Shown here: one piece after another, positions 16,124 to 25,243 of the stretch
Layout of the letters: each line of letters starts with the position of its first letter
Numbering within the stretch: position 1 is the first letter of the stretch
Source: Pararhizobium qamdonense
GTDB taxonomy: Bacteria; Pseudomonadota; Alphaproteobacteria; Rhizobiales; Rhizobiaceae
DNA length: 64,000 nucleotides
Reading direction: 5' to 3'
NCBI RefSeq assembly: GCF_029277445.1
Contig: NZ_CP119568.1
Coordinates: 62,001-126,000 of the forward strand
Position numbers and translations under genes: made by a program
The notes under the pieces: model-generated
What the model was told of the DNA's origin: nothing
The model's input: the letters and a program-made list of their open reading frames with translations, nothing else
Database searches by the model: none

Positions 16124-16378
16124 CTATTTGAACTTTGCAAGACATGGAAAGCTTTTCCCGCATTGGTCGCCGTCGGGATGAACGAGACGGTCGCAGCCGA
16201 GCGCCGACATCCGCCGCAGGCGCGCGAGCGTGATGCCGGCCCCATGTTTTTTGACAAGTTCCGCTCTGACATAGCTTCCCATCCGGCCGCATGGTCGACA
16301 CTCCACGTCGATGACAGGGTCGCGGATCTGGCGCAGGGTGGAGGTCAGACGCACCGCTTCAATGTTCGCACGGCTCAT
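16124..16378 (-). CDS. small cysteine-containing (zinc-ribbon-like) protein, 84 aa
   Basis: No function is known to me. The sequence reads VECRPCGRMGSYVRAELVKK, then ARLRRMSALGCDRL and DQCGKSFPCLAKF. The C-x2-C pair followed by single cysteines suggests a small zinc-binding fold. Similar short proteins with 'RPCGRxGxYxRxxLxxxxG' occur in rhizobia and phages. It is encoded convergent with xthA and divergent from imuA, whose SOS box lies 200 bp away. A GGGAG stretch lies upstream of ATG 16378. It is shorter than typical genes, so I rate it as probable only. Confidence 0.5.
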   Translation of the reverse strand: MSRANIEAVRLTSTLRQIRDPVIDVECRPCGRMGSYVRAELVKKHGAGITLARLRRMSALGCDRLVHPDGDQCGKSFPCLAKFK

Positions 16379-16585
16379 CGCTGCTCTGCTCCCACCATCG
16401 GGCGTAACAAAGGGACGTTGTTCAAACCATGGTCGTGCAATTCCATCGTCCCCAAATTTATTTGAACCATGCCAGACGCCTGTCTGTGGATGTTATCGGT
16501 ATGATTCGCTTTACGAATCTATTTTTTCCCAAATGTTGAGGACGATATTCCTATTTTTCACACTGTTGACTCTCTGGTTATGAAG

Positions 16586-16600
16586 GAACAGAACGTGAAC
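16586..16600 (+). promoter_or_regulatory. SOS (LexA) box of imuA-imuB-dnaE2
   Basis: GAAC at 16586-16589 and again at 16597-16600 with exactly 7 bases between, equal to GTTC-N7-GTTC on the other strand. It lies 67 bp before the imuA start. A TTGACT hexamer overlaps just upstream. Confidence 0.85.
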
Positions 16601-16667
16601 TTCAATTGTTAAAAGCGGCATGATGTCGTCCATGAAGAGAACACGAACCTAGAGGATTCCGTGACCG

Positions 16668-17417
16668 ATGACGGCTGCGCGAGAGCACGTCATAGCCGAT
16701 CTTCGTACCCGCATCGCGCTGCAAAGTGGCCCTGCGAAGCAATCCGGCTGCCTGCCATTCGGCGTTGACGAAATCGACACCATGCTGCCAGGAGGGGGTC
16801 TTATGCGTGGTGCGCTCCATGAGTTCGCAGGCGGTGGTGCGGGTACGGTCGATGGAGCAGCGGCTGCCCTGTTTGTTGCCGGGGTCGCTGCGCGTACGAA
16901 GGGCAAGATCGTCTGGTGTCTGACGCGACCGGATCTGTTTTTCCCGGCGCTTGCGCAGGCCGGCCTGAATGCAAACCGGGTCATATTTGTCGAGGGCGAC
17001 AGGCAAGAGGACGTGCTTACGTCCATGGAAGAAGCCTTATCCTATGGTGGCCTCGGCGCCGTTGTGGGGGAAGTCGTCCGCCTGCCGATGTTGGCAAGCA
17101 GGCGCCTTCAGCTTGCGGCCGAAAAGAAGGGAAGCCTTGCCCTCGTCGTTCGCAGATGGCGCCGCCAGTCTGAGGCCAACGATTTTGGCCAGCCGACCGC
17201 GTCGACCACAAGATGGCGCGTAAGCGCGCTGCCGTCGGTAGCATTGCCCGTGCCCGGCGTTGGACGGGCAACCTGGTTGCTGGAGTTGATGAGATCGCGT
17301 GCAGGCGAGTGTGCTGAGTTTATCGTTGGAGCGTGTGATGACCAGGGTCGTATCGATCTACCTTCCCGATCTGTCGACGGATCGCATTCGTCGCGCCGAT
17401 CCCGCCATTCCGGTTGA
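16668..17417 (+). CDS. imuA: ImuA, mutasome RecA-like accessory protein
   Basis: This 249-residue protein matches ImuA, the RecA/SulA-like partner of ImuB in the damage-induced mutasome. It has the typical N-terminal pattern LPFGVDEIDTMLPGGGLMRGALHEF and later EEALSYGGLGAVVGEV and RRLQLAAEKKGSLALVV. The arginine-rich segment after this and RATWLLELMRSRAGECAEF are the known C-terminal signature. The stop lies 80 bp inside imuB, in another frame, a long overlap that suggests coupled translation. The SOS box upstream predicts LexA control. Confidence 0.92.
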   Translation: MTAAREHVIADLRTRIALQSGPAKQSGCLPFGVDEIDTMLPGGGLMRGALHEFAGGGAGTVDGAAAALFVAGVAARTKGKIVWCLTRPDLFFPALAQAGLNANRVIFVEGDRQEDVLTSMEEALSYGGLGAVVGEVVRLPMLASRRLQLAAEKKGSLALVVRRWRRQSEANDFGQPTASTTRWRVSALPSVALPVPGVGRATWLLELMRSRAGECAEFIVGACDDQGRIDLPSRSVDGSHSSRRSRHSG

Positions 17418-18849
17418 GCAGGCCATTGCCGTGATTGCAAAGAGCGGATCGAAACGCTGGGTGTCTGCGGCCGATGCTTCTGCAAAGAAGGCAGGTGTCC
17501 GGATTGGCATGCCAGCCGCGAAAGCCCAAGCCCTGTTCCAAGGGCTCCTCATGATCGACGCAGATCCACGAGCCGATGCTGCGGCACTCGAAAGGATCAC
17601 ATTATGGGCGTTGACCCAGTATTCGCCCATCGTCGCCGTCGATGCTTCCGACGGTATCGTCATGGACACCGAAGGGGCCGATCACCTTCGGGGCGGGGAG
17701 CTTCCAACGCTGACGGGCATCGCCAATCTGTTCAGGGGCAGGGGTCTGATGACGCGTGTCGCCATCGCCGACACATGGGGCGCCGCTCATGCCTGCGCGC
17801 GTGCGATCTGCCGGGATACCGTCATCATCCCCAGAGGCGAGACCGTGCGAGCCGTCGAGCGCTTGCCCGTCGGCCTGTTGCGGCTCCCGGAAAAGACTGT
17901 TGGCGATCTCAGGACTCTCGGGTTTCGCACAATTGGGGAGCTTTCAGCGACACCGCGGGCGCTGCTCACGCTTCGCTTCGGGCCTGAGATTGGACGACGG
18001 TTGGACCAGATGTTCGGCCGCGCCGGTGAGCCGATCGACCCCATCCGCAGTTCCGAGCAGATTGAGGTCAGTCGCTCTTTCCAGGAACCGATCGGGGCAG
18101 CCGAGACGATCGACAAATATGTCGGGCGGCTTGTCGTCCAGCTTTGCGACGAACTTCAGAAACAAGGGCTCGGCGTGCGGCGCGCGGATCTCATTATCGA
18201 CAAGGTTGACAACACCCGTCAGGCGATCCGCGCAGGAATGGCAAAGCCCGCACGGGATGTAGCGTGGCTCACCAAGCTGTTCAGGGATCGCACGGAAAAA
18301 ATCGATCCCGGGTTCGGCATCGAGAAGCTGACCCTCGTGGCCGTGATGTCTGAGTTGCTCGAGGAAACACAGACGGCATCGTCGTTTATTGAGGATGTCG
18401 GCGAAGATCTCACGCCTCTCGTGGACATCTTCGGTAACCGCGGCCAACGGGTCTACCGCTTGGCTCCAGTGGCGTCCGACGTCCCGGAGCGCAGCGTCCG
18501 GCGTATTGCCGCTACCGCTGACGATGTCGACGTCTTCTGGTCACATCAATGGCCGCGCCCGGTTCGGCTTCTCGCTCATCCAGAACTGGTCGAGGTCATT
18601 GCGCTGATGCCGGACCATCCGCCTGTGTCCGTGACATGGCGCGGCAAACGCCGAAGGGTCAAAAGCGCTGATGGGCCCGAACGGATCTTTGGCGAATGGT
18701 GGCAGCGCACGTCCGAATGGGCTGCCGTTCGCGATTACTTCATCGTCGAAGATGATGCAGGCGAGCGCCTCTGGATCTTTCGATCCGGGGACGGTGTCGA
18801 CGGCGAAACCGGTTCTCACAAGTGGTTTGTACAGGGAATTTTCACATGA
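17338..18849 (+). CDS. imuB: ImuB, inactive Y-family polymerase subunit
   Basis: This 503-residue protein is ImuB. It has a Y-family polymerase fold but not the metal-binding acidic residues: where DinB has DMDAFYAS, it reads [12 protein letters not shown]. The family acts as a bridge between ImuA, DnaE2 and the beta clamp and does not polymerise. Internal features are [20 protein letters not shown] and the HhH-like stretch [21 protein letters not shown]. The start ATG 17338 lies inside imuA; the stop overlaps the dnaE2 start by ATGA. The gene is intact, unlike its partner dnaE2. Confidence 0.93.
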   Translation: MTRVVSIYLPDLSTDRIRRADPAIPVEQAIAVIAKSGSKRWVSAADASAKKAGVRIGMPAAKAQALFQGLLMIDADPRADAAALERITLWALTQYSPIVAVDASDGIVMDTEGADHLRGGELPTLTGIANLFRGRGLMTRVAIADTWGAAHACARAICRDTVIIPRGETVRAVERLPVGLLRLPEKTVGDLRTLGFRTIGELSATPRALLTLRFGPEIGRRLDQMFGRAGEPIDPIRSSEQIEVSRSFQEPIGAAETIDKYVGRLVVQLCDELQKQGLGVRRADLIIDKVDNTRQAIRAGMAKPARDVAWLTKLFRDRTEKIDPGFGIEKLTLVAVMSELLEETQTASSFIEDVGEDLTPLVDIFGNRGQRVYRLAPVASDVPERSVRRIAATADDVDVFWSHQWPRPVRLLAHPELVEVIALMPDHPPVSVTWRGKRRRVKSADGPERIFGEWWQRTSEWAAVRDYFIVEDDAGERLWIFRSGDGVDGETGSHKWFVQGIFT

Positions 18850-21800
18850 GATATGCCGAGCTTCAGGTGACCACCCATTTCAGTTTTCTAAGGGGCGCGA
18901 GTTCGGCGCAGGAGCTGTTTGTCACCGCGAAACAATTGGGTATCGAAGCGATTGGAGTTGTCGATCGCAACTCGCTTGCCGGGATTGTCCGTGCACTCGA
19001 GGCCTCGCGCGAAACCGGCGTGCGGCTGGTCGTCGGCTGCCGCCTCGATCTGGCTGACGGCATGTCGATCCTGGTCTATCCGACCGACCGGGCCGCCTAT
19101 TCAAGGCTGACCCGACTGATCACACTCGGCAAAAGCCGAGGCGGTAAGAACAACTGCATCCTGCATCTGAACGATGTCGCGATGTATGCGGATGACCTCC
19201 TCGCCATCCTCGTCCCTGACATTGCCGACGATACCTGCGCGGTTCAGCTTCGCAAGATGGCCGACATTTTTGGGGATCGCGCCTACCTGTCATTGTCCTT
19301 GCGGCGTCGCCCGAACGATCAACTGCGGCTGCATGACCTATCAAACATAGCCGCGCGCTGCAGGGTGAAGACCGTCATCACCAACGATGTGCTGTTTCAC
19401 GAGCCAGCAAGGCGGCAACTGCAGGACGTCGTCACCTGCATCCGCAACAACACCACGATCGACGAGGTCGGTTTCGAGCGTGAACGTCACGCCGACAGAT
19501 ATCTCAAGCCGCCCGAGGAGATGGAACGCCTTTTTCCGCGCTATCCGGAAGCGCTGCGGCGAACGATGGAGATTGTCGATCGTTGCAAATTTTCGCTCGA
19601 GGAACTGACCTACCAGTATCCGGAAGAGGCCATCGTTCCCGGAAAATCGGCCCAGGAGTCGCTCGAACATTATGTCTGGCAATGTGTGCCTGATCGTTAT
19701 CCGGAGGGCCTGCCGCCAAAGACGCTGCAGATCGTCCGGCATGAGCTCGACCTGATCAACAAGATGAAATACGCGCCTTACTTCCTCACGGTGTTTTCGA
19801 TCGTGCGGTTTGCGCAAAGCCAAGGCATTCTCTGCCAGGGACGTGGGTCCGCTGCGAACTCTGCCGTTTGCTACATTCTTGGCGTCACCTCTATTGATCC
19901 TGAGACGAACGATCTCCTTTTCGAGCGCTTAGTCAGCCAGGAGCGGGACGAGCCGCCGGACATTGATGTCGATTTTGAACACGAAAGGCGCGAGGAAGTC
20001 ATCCAATGGATCTACAAGACCTATGGCAAGGTAAAGGCGGCACTCTGCGCGACCGTGACGCGCTATCGCGCAAAGGGGGCGATCCGTGACGTGGGCAAGG
20101 CGCTGGGCCTGCCAGAAGATTTGATCAAGGCGCTGTCGTCAGGCATGTGGTCGTGGTCGGAAGAAGTCAGCGACCGTAACGTGAAAGAGCTCAATCTCAA
20201 TCCGGATGATCGCCGTCTGATGCTGACTCTGCAGCTGGCGCAGCAATTGATGGGAGCGCCTCGCCACCTCGGACAGCATCCGGGTGGCTTTGTGCTTACC
20301 CATGACCGCCTTGACGATCTCGTTCCCATTGAGCCGGCCAGCATGAAGGATCGGCAAATTATCGAGTGGGATAAAGACGACGTCGAAGCGTTGAAGTTCA
20401 TGAAAGTTGACGTGTTAGCCTTGGGCATGCTGACCTGCATGAGCAAAGCCTTCGAACTTATCTGCGAGCACAAGGACGAAGACCTGGATTTGTCCAAAAT
20501 CCGTCAGGAGGATCATGCCACCTATTCGATGATCCGCAAGGCCGACACGCTGGGGACGTTTCAGATCGAGAGCCGGGCGCAGATGGCGATGCTGCCGCGC
20601 CTGAAGCCGAGGACATTTTACGATTTGGTCGTCCAGGTCGCGATCGTGCGTCCGGGCCCAATCCAGGGCGACATGGTGCATCCATACCTGCGCCGGCGGG
20701 AGGGCAAGGAAAAGGTCGAGTATCCGACGCCGGAACTGGAAGCTGTCCTTGGAAAAACGCTCGGCGTGCCGCTTTTTCAGGAGAGCGCGATGAGGGTCGC
20801 GATGGTCTGCGCCGGGTTTACTGGTGGCGAGGCCGATCAGTTGCGCAAGAGTATGGCGACGTTCAAGTTCACCGGAGGCGTCAGCCGGTTCAAGGACAAG
20901 CTTGTCTCGGGCATGGTTCGAAACGGTTACACGGCCGAATTCGCTGAAAAGACCTTCAGCCAGCTCGAGGGGTTCGGATCCTATGGCTTTCCGGAATCCC
21001 ACGCGGCTTCCTTCGCGCTGATCGCCTATGCGTCCAATTTTGTGAAGTGCCACTTCCCCGACGTTTTCTGCGCGGCCCTTTTGAATAGTCAGCCGATGGG
21101 CTTTTATGCCCCCGCCCAGATCGTCGGCTGCGCTCGCGCCCATGGCGTTGAGATCCGCCCTGTCTGTGTCAACCAATCCCGTTGGGACTGCACGCTGGAG
21201 CGGATCGGAAATACCGAGAGACATGCGGTCCGGTTGGGCATGCGGCTGGTCAGAGGGCTGGCTGTCTCGGACGCCGCCCGGATTGTAGCAGCTCAGATGA
21301 ACAGTGAATTTGCTTCCGTCGACGACATATGGCGCCGGTCGGGTGTGCCAGCTGCTTCGCTGGTCGAACTTGCAGAGCAGACGCGTTTCGGCCGGCCCTG
21401 AATCTTGAGAGACGCGATGCCCTGTGGGCAATCAAGGCGTTGCGCGACGAGCCGCTGCCTTTGTTCGCCGCTGCTGCCGATCGGGAGATGCAGACGATCG
21501 CCGAGCAGCACGAGCCCGAAGTCGAGCTCAGGCAGATGACCGAAGGCCACAATGTGGTTGAGGACTATGGCCATACCGGGCTGACCCTTCGTGACCATCC
21601 GATTGCGTTCCTGCGAAACGACTTGGCAAAGCGCAGCATCGTGACCTGCGAGGAGGCCATGACCGCACGGGATGGTCGTTGGGTCATGACGGCGGGACTG
21701 GTGCTCGTGCGGCAAAAGCCGGGCTCGGCGAAAGGAGTGATGTTCATCACGATCGAAGATGAAACCGGACCTGCGAACATCGTGGTCTGGCCAAAGCTGT

Positions 21801-22105
21801 TTGAGAAGCGGCGCCGGGTCGTTCTGGGGGCGTCGATGATGGCGATCAATGGACGGATCCAGCGGGAAGGCGACGTCGTCCATCTTGTCGCCCAGCAGTT
21901 GCTCGACTTGTCAGGCGATCTCTCCGGCCTTGCGGACAGAGACATGGAGTTCAGGCTGACATCGGGCCGCGGTGATGAGTTTGCCCATGGCTCTGCCGGA
22001 AGTGGGGATTCACGAGACCGGGCACCGCCACCGAAACCCCGTGATATTTTTGTCCGTGACCTTCATATCGACACCTTGAAGGTCAAGGCGAGAAACTTCC
22101 AGTGA
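18846..22105 (+). pseudogene. dnaE2: error-prone DNA polymerase DnaE2, frameshifted near the C-terminus
   Basis: The first 851 residues read as DnaE2: an N-terminal PHP domain ([10 protein letters not shown]), then the C-family polymerase core with GQGSAAN-like [13 protein letters not shown] and the catalytic [12 protein letters not shown], and the HhH region. After LVELAEQ the frame ends at 21401, but the expected sequence ([17 protein letters not shown], then the OB-fold with VMFITIEDETGPANIVVW) continues in another frame to 22105. One missing G after 21377 explains it. The total of about 1086 residues is normal. The polymerase core would still be made, but without the OB domain. The indel may be real or a sequence error. 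Confidence 0.9.
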
Positions 22106-22151
22106 CTGTCATCAGCTTGTCTGTGGTCGGGTCTCACCTTATCCTGCGGCA

Positions 22152-22529
22152 ATGACAAAGGATCCGCCACACGACGCCTTCGAGCGCGCACTGGAGCGAT
22201 TTGCCGATGGCTATACGCAAGGCATGTTCGAGGGGCGGGCATGGGGCGTGACCGTAAAACGCTCTGCGGATCGTAACCGCATCTGGCTTTACGCCGAGGA
22301 CCTCGCCGGATCCGACATTGTCAGCTTCAATCTTTATCGACTAAAAGGCGCGGGCCTGACGCTAAAGCCGTGCGAGATGTCATCCGAAAAGGTTATGGCC
22401 TTCGTGCTCGGCTTTAACATCGGGCCGTCATCATCGACGGGCGGCATAATGGCGGTCTCGATTTCCAAAACTCCCGTTGGACCGAGAGCGACTGATCAGG
22501 TGCTTATGTTGGCCCACCAATCGGCATAG
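22152..22529 (+). CDS. conserved hypothetical protein, 125 aa
   Basis: I do not know its function. The N-terminal pattern HDAFERALERFADGYTQGMFEGRAWGVTVKRS followed by RIWLYAEDLAGSDIVSFNLYRL is characteristic of a short rhizobial family often found behind dnaE2, and looks like an alpha-beta fold. No catalytic motif, signal or membrane segment is visible. It follows dnaE2 by 46 bp on the same strand. Its last 34 bases overlap, tail to tail, with the gene at 22496-22819, so its C-terminal end may have been changed. Confidence 0.6.
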   Translation: MTKDPPHDAFERALERFADGYTQGMFEGRAWGVTVKRSADRNRIWLYAEDLAGSDIVSFNLYRLKGAGLTLKPCEMSSEKVMAFVLGFNIGPSSSTGGIMAVSISKTPVGPRATDQVLMLAHQSA

Positions 22530-22819
22530 GGCGTGTTTTTGGCAAGCTTGCGATTGTAATCCGGCGCATCGTCCCACCAGGTTGGCCCTCGTTCTCCAAG
22601 GGCGATCTTGGCATCATCGACCCGTTTGCGCGCGGCGGCCGTTGCGTCCTTGTCTCGCCTGGCATCGCGAACGGCCCGACGTGCCGCCATCAGTTCGTTG
22701 ACGAGCTCGACGCGTTTCGTTTCATCCAGGTCGGGATTGCTTTTGCGCCAGAGCCGCCCTTTCACCACGAAGTACCGACCGTCTGGCGTGTCCGGATATG
22801 TTTGCTCGTCTTTTGACAT
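22496..22819 (-). CDS. conserved hypothetical protein in operon with SRAP, 107 aa
   Basis: The protein begins MSKDEQTYPDTPDGRYFVVKGRLWRKSNP and has a long charged helix (ELMAARRAVRDARRDKDATAAARKRVDDAK) and the ending GERGPTWWDDAPDYNRKL. The pattern 'RYFVVxGRLWRxxNPxL...LMxARR' is a conserved alphaproteobacterial family of unknown role. ATG 22819 lies 7 bp behind the stop of the second SRAP gene, so the two are very probably one operon. This partnership suggests a role at abasic sites or in nucleotide handling, which is inference. Confidence 0.65.
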   Translation of the reverse strand: MSKDEQTYPDTPDGRYFVVKGRLWRKSNPDLDETKRVELVNELMAARRAVRDARRDKDATAAARKRVDDAKIALGERGPTWWDDAPDYNRKLAKNTPYADWWANIST

Positions 22820-22826
22820 TTGGATT

Positions 22827-23534
22827 TCACGCGGAAAACAGGTCTGCGGTCTGGCTGGGATGCCCGCCAAGGCCGCCGACCGCCGTGTATCGCGGCAGAA
22901 CCGTCATTCTCTCTTCCGGAAGCGGTCGCTGGAGCTTCTTGGCCTCCTTCCAGTCCGCAGTCATCCAGATCTCACATTCCTCTTTCGTTGTCAGAAGGAC
23001 CGGCATGGCTTTGGGATGGATTGGTTTGACGATCTCATTGGGGTTGGTCGTCAGGAACGCGTAGATATCGTGCTCACCCTCACGCGGTGCTTTGATCGGA
23101 CCGCGGGCACCAGTCCATGTCGTATGAATGCCGGCCAGGGCGAACACCGGTTGGTCTTCGTTCACGACGAACCAGCGCAGGGGCTTCTTGCCCGTTTCCA
23201 GGTCGGCCACTTGTTCGTACTCGCTGAACGCGGTGGCCGGCACAAGGCAACGGTGTTCCACACCAAGCCATTGCTGCCAGTGCGGGATCCATGTCTGGCG
23301 CACATTTGTGACGCCCTTGTCCGGCTTGCCGTCAAGGTGCTCTTCCGGGGTTGGCATGCCCCAGACCGACATCGCCAGTTCCCGTTCACCGTCGACATCG
23401 ACACGAACAATCGGCCCGGGACGGTCGGGGTGGACATTGATGGAGGGAGGCAGATTGCCCTCTCGATATCTGGTGATATCGATAAAATCCCGGATAGCCT
23501 GCTGATTGCTTGTCAGATTGTACAGGTTACACAT
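22827..23534 (-). CDS. SRAP (YedK-like) protein, second copy
   Basis: This 235-residue protein is a second SRAP family member. It has C2 (MCNLYNL), the asparagine in TNVRQ, E105 in TAFSEYE and H173 in KPIHPKAMP, so the crosslinking site is complete. Its overall sequence differs clearly from the first copy at 6139, so it is a distinct subfamily rather than a recent duplicate. ATG 23534 is chosen since cysteine must be residue 2; the open frame upstream is not coding. I found no SOS box in front of it, in contrast to the first copy. It leads a two-gene operon with 22496-22819. Confidence 0.93.
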   Translation of the reverse strand: MCNLYNLTSNQQAIRDFIDITRYREGNLPPSINVHPDRPGPIVRVDVDGERELAMSVWGMPTPEEHLDGKPDKGVTNVRQTWIPHWQQWLGVEHRCLVPATAFSEYEQVADLETGKKPLRWFVVNEDQPVFALAGIHTTWTGARGPIKAPREGEHDIYAFLTTNPNEIVKPIHPKAMPVLLTTKEECEIWMTADWKEAKKLQRPLPEERMTVLPRYTAVGGLGGHPSQTADLFSA

Positions 23535-23856
23535 CGCATTCCCCCTCGCTGGCATGAAGATAGAATATCCAGTTCGACTATCAACGTTGTGCATCGCCCG
23601 CTCGTTGCATCGGGTCCGCGCCTCGATGCAACGAGCGACGGTCAAAGCGCTGCAGCGCATCGCATTGGCCCCGACGCGTGAATTCCTGACTGGCATCCAT
23701 GCTGTCTGGCCCGGTGAACCTGGGAGTAACATCAACAGCGCGCTCATAGCGGATCTGACGGCAAACCTTGCTTCTTCGTGTCGTCAGTGTCTTATTGCCG
23801 ATGAGCGGGACTCATTGCGGCCGGCCCTCAAAACGAAAGATCAGGGCGACTGCCTT

Positions 23857-24282
23857 ATGCCAAATACCATAATCCTCAACCCGAATACTGGTGCGCCTTC
23901 CTTCGGCCTGGTGCCAGGGATGAATAGCCGGGGCACCGTGATCGTGTCGGGAGAAATCCGGCTACTGCGCGGCAAACACCTTGGCCCCAATCGGGGATTT
24001 GGTGCCTGCCACATATGGGCCGAGCACACCAAGGAAATGGAAAAGCTCGGCTTTTTGCTTGAATCCGATGTGCCGAAATACGTGGCTCACATCATTCGCA
24101 CCGGAACGCCATTGTTCTACAGTGGGGATAGCTTCACAAAGATACGTCTCATGGCGGTGAGGGCAGTGGCGGGTACCGCCATTCTGGAAGTGAGAGAGCA
24201 GCGTGAGCTGACGTTCTGGTCTGTCGTGACGGCATACTCAGGAACAAAAAACCACGGCACCCGTGTGGGAACCGTGGTCTGA
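23857..24282 (+). CDS. BECR-fold nuclease-like protein (possible PBECR domain), 141 aa
   Basis: The protein is not a member of a family I can name with certainty. The pattern CHIWAEHTKEMEKLGF, then DVPKYVAHIIRTGTPLFYSG, RLMAVRAVAGTAILEVRE and WSVVTAYSGTKNHGTRVG resembles the phage-associated Barnase/EndoU/ColicinE5-D/RelE-like (PBECR) domains. There a histidine near the start and a late VVTAY strand frame the RNase site. Here it stands alone rather than as part of a large polyvalent protein. The true start could be further upstream, but ATG 23857 is the first that begins a protein-like sequence. The last 32 bases form an inverted repeat (ACCACGG with CCGTGGT). Confidence 0.5.
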   Translation: MPNTIILNPNTGAPSFGLVPGMNSRGTVIVSGEIRLLRGKHLGPNRGFGACHIWAEHTKEMEKLGFLLESDVPKYVAHIIRTGTPLFYSGDSFTKIRLMAVRAVAGTAILEVREQRELTFWSVVTAYSGTKNHGTRVGTVV

Positions 24283-24888
24283 AAACTGGTGTGATTGCAG
24301 TAGCAGCGTCGCCTTAGCTCAAGGGTTCGGAGACCAACCTAATGTCCTGCAAATAAGCTCCCTGTAGAGCTTACCATCCACATGAGCGGGCCAATTTACA
24401 GGTGAAGCCGACTCAAAATGCTCTTTATGCCACAGTGGATATATAGGTGAACATGACGGCTCCGTCAAGTTCAGCAGGGTTAGACACCCTGCGAGAACCT
24501 ATGCGACCCCGCGTCAGAATTCCTGCCCATGCTGAGCTATATAAGAGCAACGGCAACACCCTTCCAGTCATTTCACCAGAAGTCGCCGTTTGCCTCAGAG
24601 AAGATTTTTTCCCGCCATCGCGCGTTAGCAGATGAGCATTCAGGCAGTGGATCTGCGTAATAGATTTTGGTCAGGCGCACGCACGGTCGCACCAGCCGCC
24701 AGCGTTGCCAAACCCAGCTCTCTTGTCTGGCATCCCTAATCCAGTCCCGTCCTTGGACGGTCAACCCACAAGGGGGGTCGCAGCTACTGCGACCTCTCTG
24801 GCTGTGCCGCCGAGGTGACCGCGGCCGGGCCCGGATCAAACGGGCGCCATCGAGCGGGGATTGGCCCCGCCAACCGATGGAGCCTCAC
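24283..24888. other. 606 bp without a supported gene; GC hairpin near its end
   Basis: I find no supported gene. A 62-codon open frame at 24447-24635 shows no family features. Near 24776-24796 there is an 8-bp hairpin (GGTCGCAG, CTA, CTGCGACC) in the GC-rich leader of the next gene, a type of leader common before rhizobial plasmid genes. Confidence 0.5.
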
Positions 24889-25068
24889 ATGTCGGATCGC
24901 AGCCTCGCACAAAACCACGCACTCGATCTTGCCCGGACCCTGATGGTCCCGGTCACCCTCTTCGAAATCGATGGCGAGATCGGCGTCATGCCTTCCGCCG
25001 AGTATGACGGCGACGAAGACGCCATCATCAACGAATACGATCCGTTTGCCTATGGATCGGCTCATTGA
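24889..25068 (+). CDS. small acidic plasmid protein, 59 aa
   Basis: This protein reads SDRSLAQNHALDLARTLMVPVTLFEIDGEIGVMPSAEYDGD and ends in an acidic tail with DEDAIINEYDPFAYG. The 'VPVxLFxxDGxxGVMPxxExDxDD' pattern belongs to a small family found on rhizobial plasmids; function unknown. Its highly acidic, short nature is typical of anti-restriction DNA mimics, but this is only a suggestion. It leads a set of genes running in the same direction (Toprim, DUF1419, methylase-helicase, ParB-like) that is commonly found together on these plasmids. Confidence 0.6.
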   Translation: MSDRSLAQNHALDLARTLMVPVTLFEIDGEIGVMPSAEYDGDEDAIINEYDPFAYGSAH

Positions 25069-25243
25069 GCCGATCATCCCTTCGGGGGAAGGCGTGCCGC
25101 TTGCGCTGATGCGCGCGCAAGGGAGGCTTCGCCGCGAACTTTCCTCGCAGATCTGCACATTGCGAACCGCGCCCTTGCGCGCTTCCATCTTCGCGGCCTG
25201 GGCGCTGCCAGTCCGAAAAGTCAGGAAAGCTAAAGGTGGCGAT

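Noticed and set aside
23535..23620. SOS box before the second SRAP gene
   Set aside because: The best candidate is GTTC followed after 7 bases by AACG, which lacks the second GTTC half-site.
24447..24635. 62-codon open frame
   Set aside because: No similarity, no good ribosome binding site and low-complexity proline-rich content; not supported as a gene.
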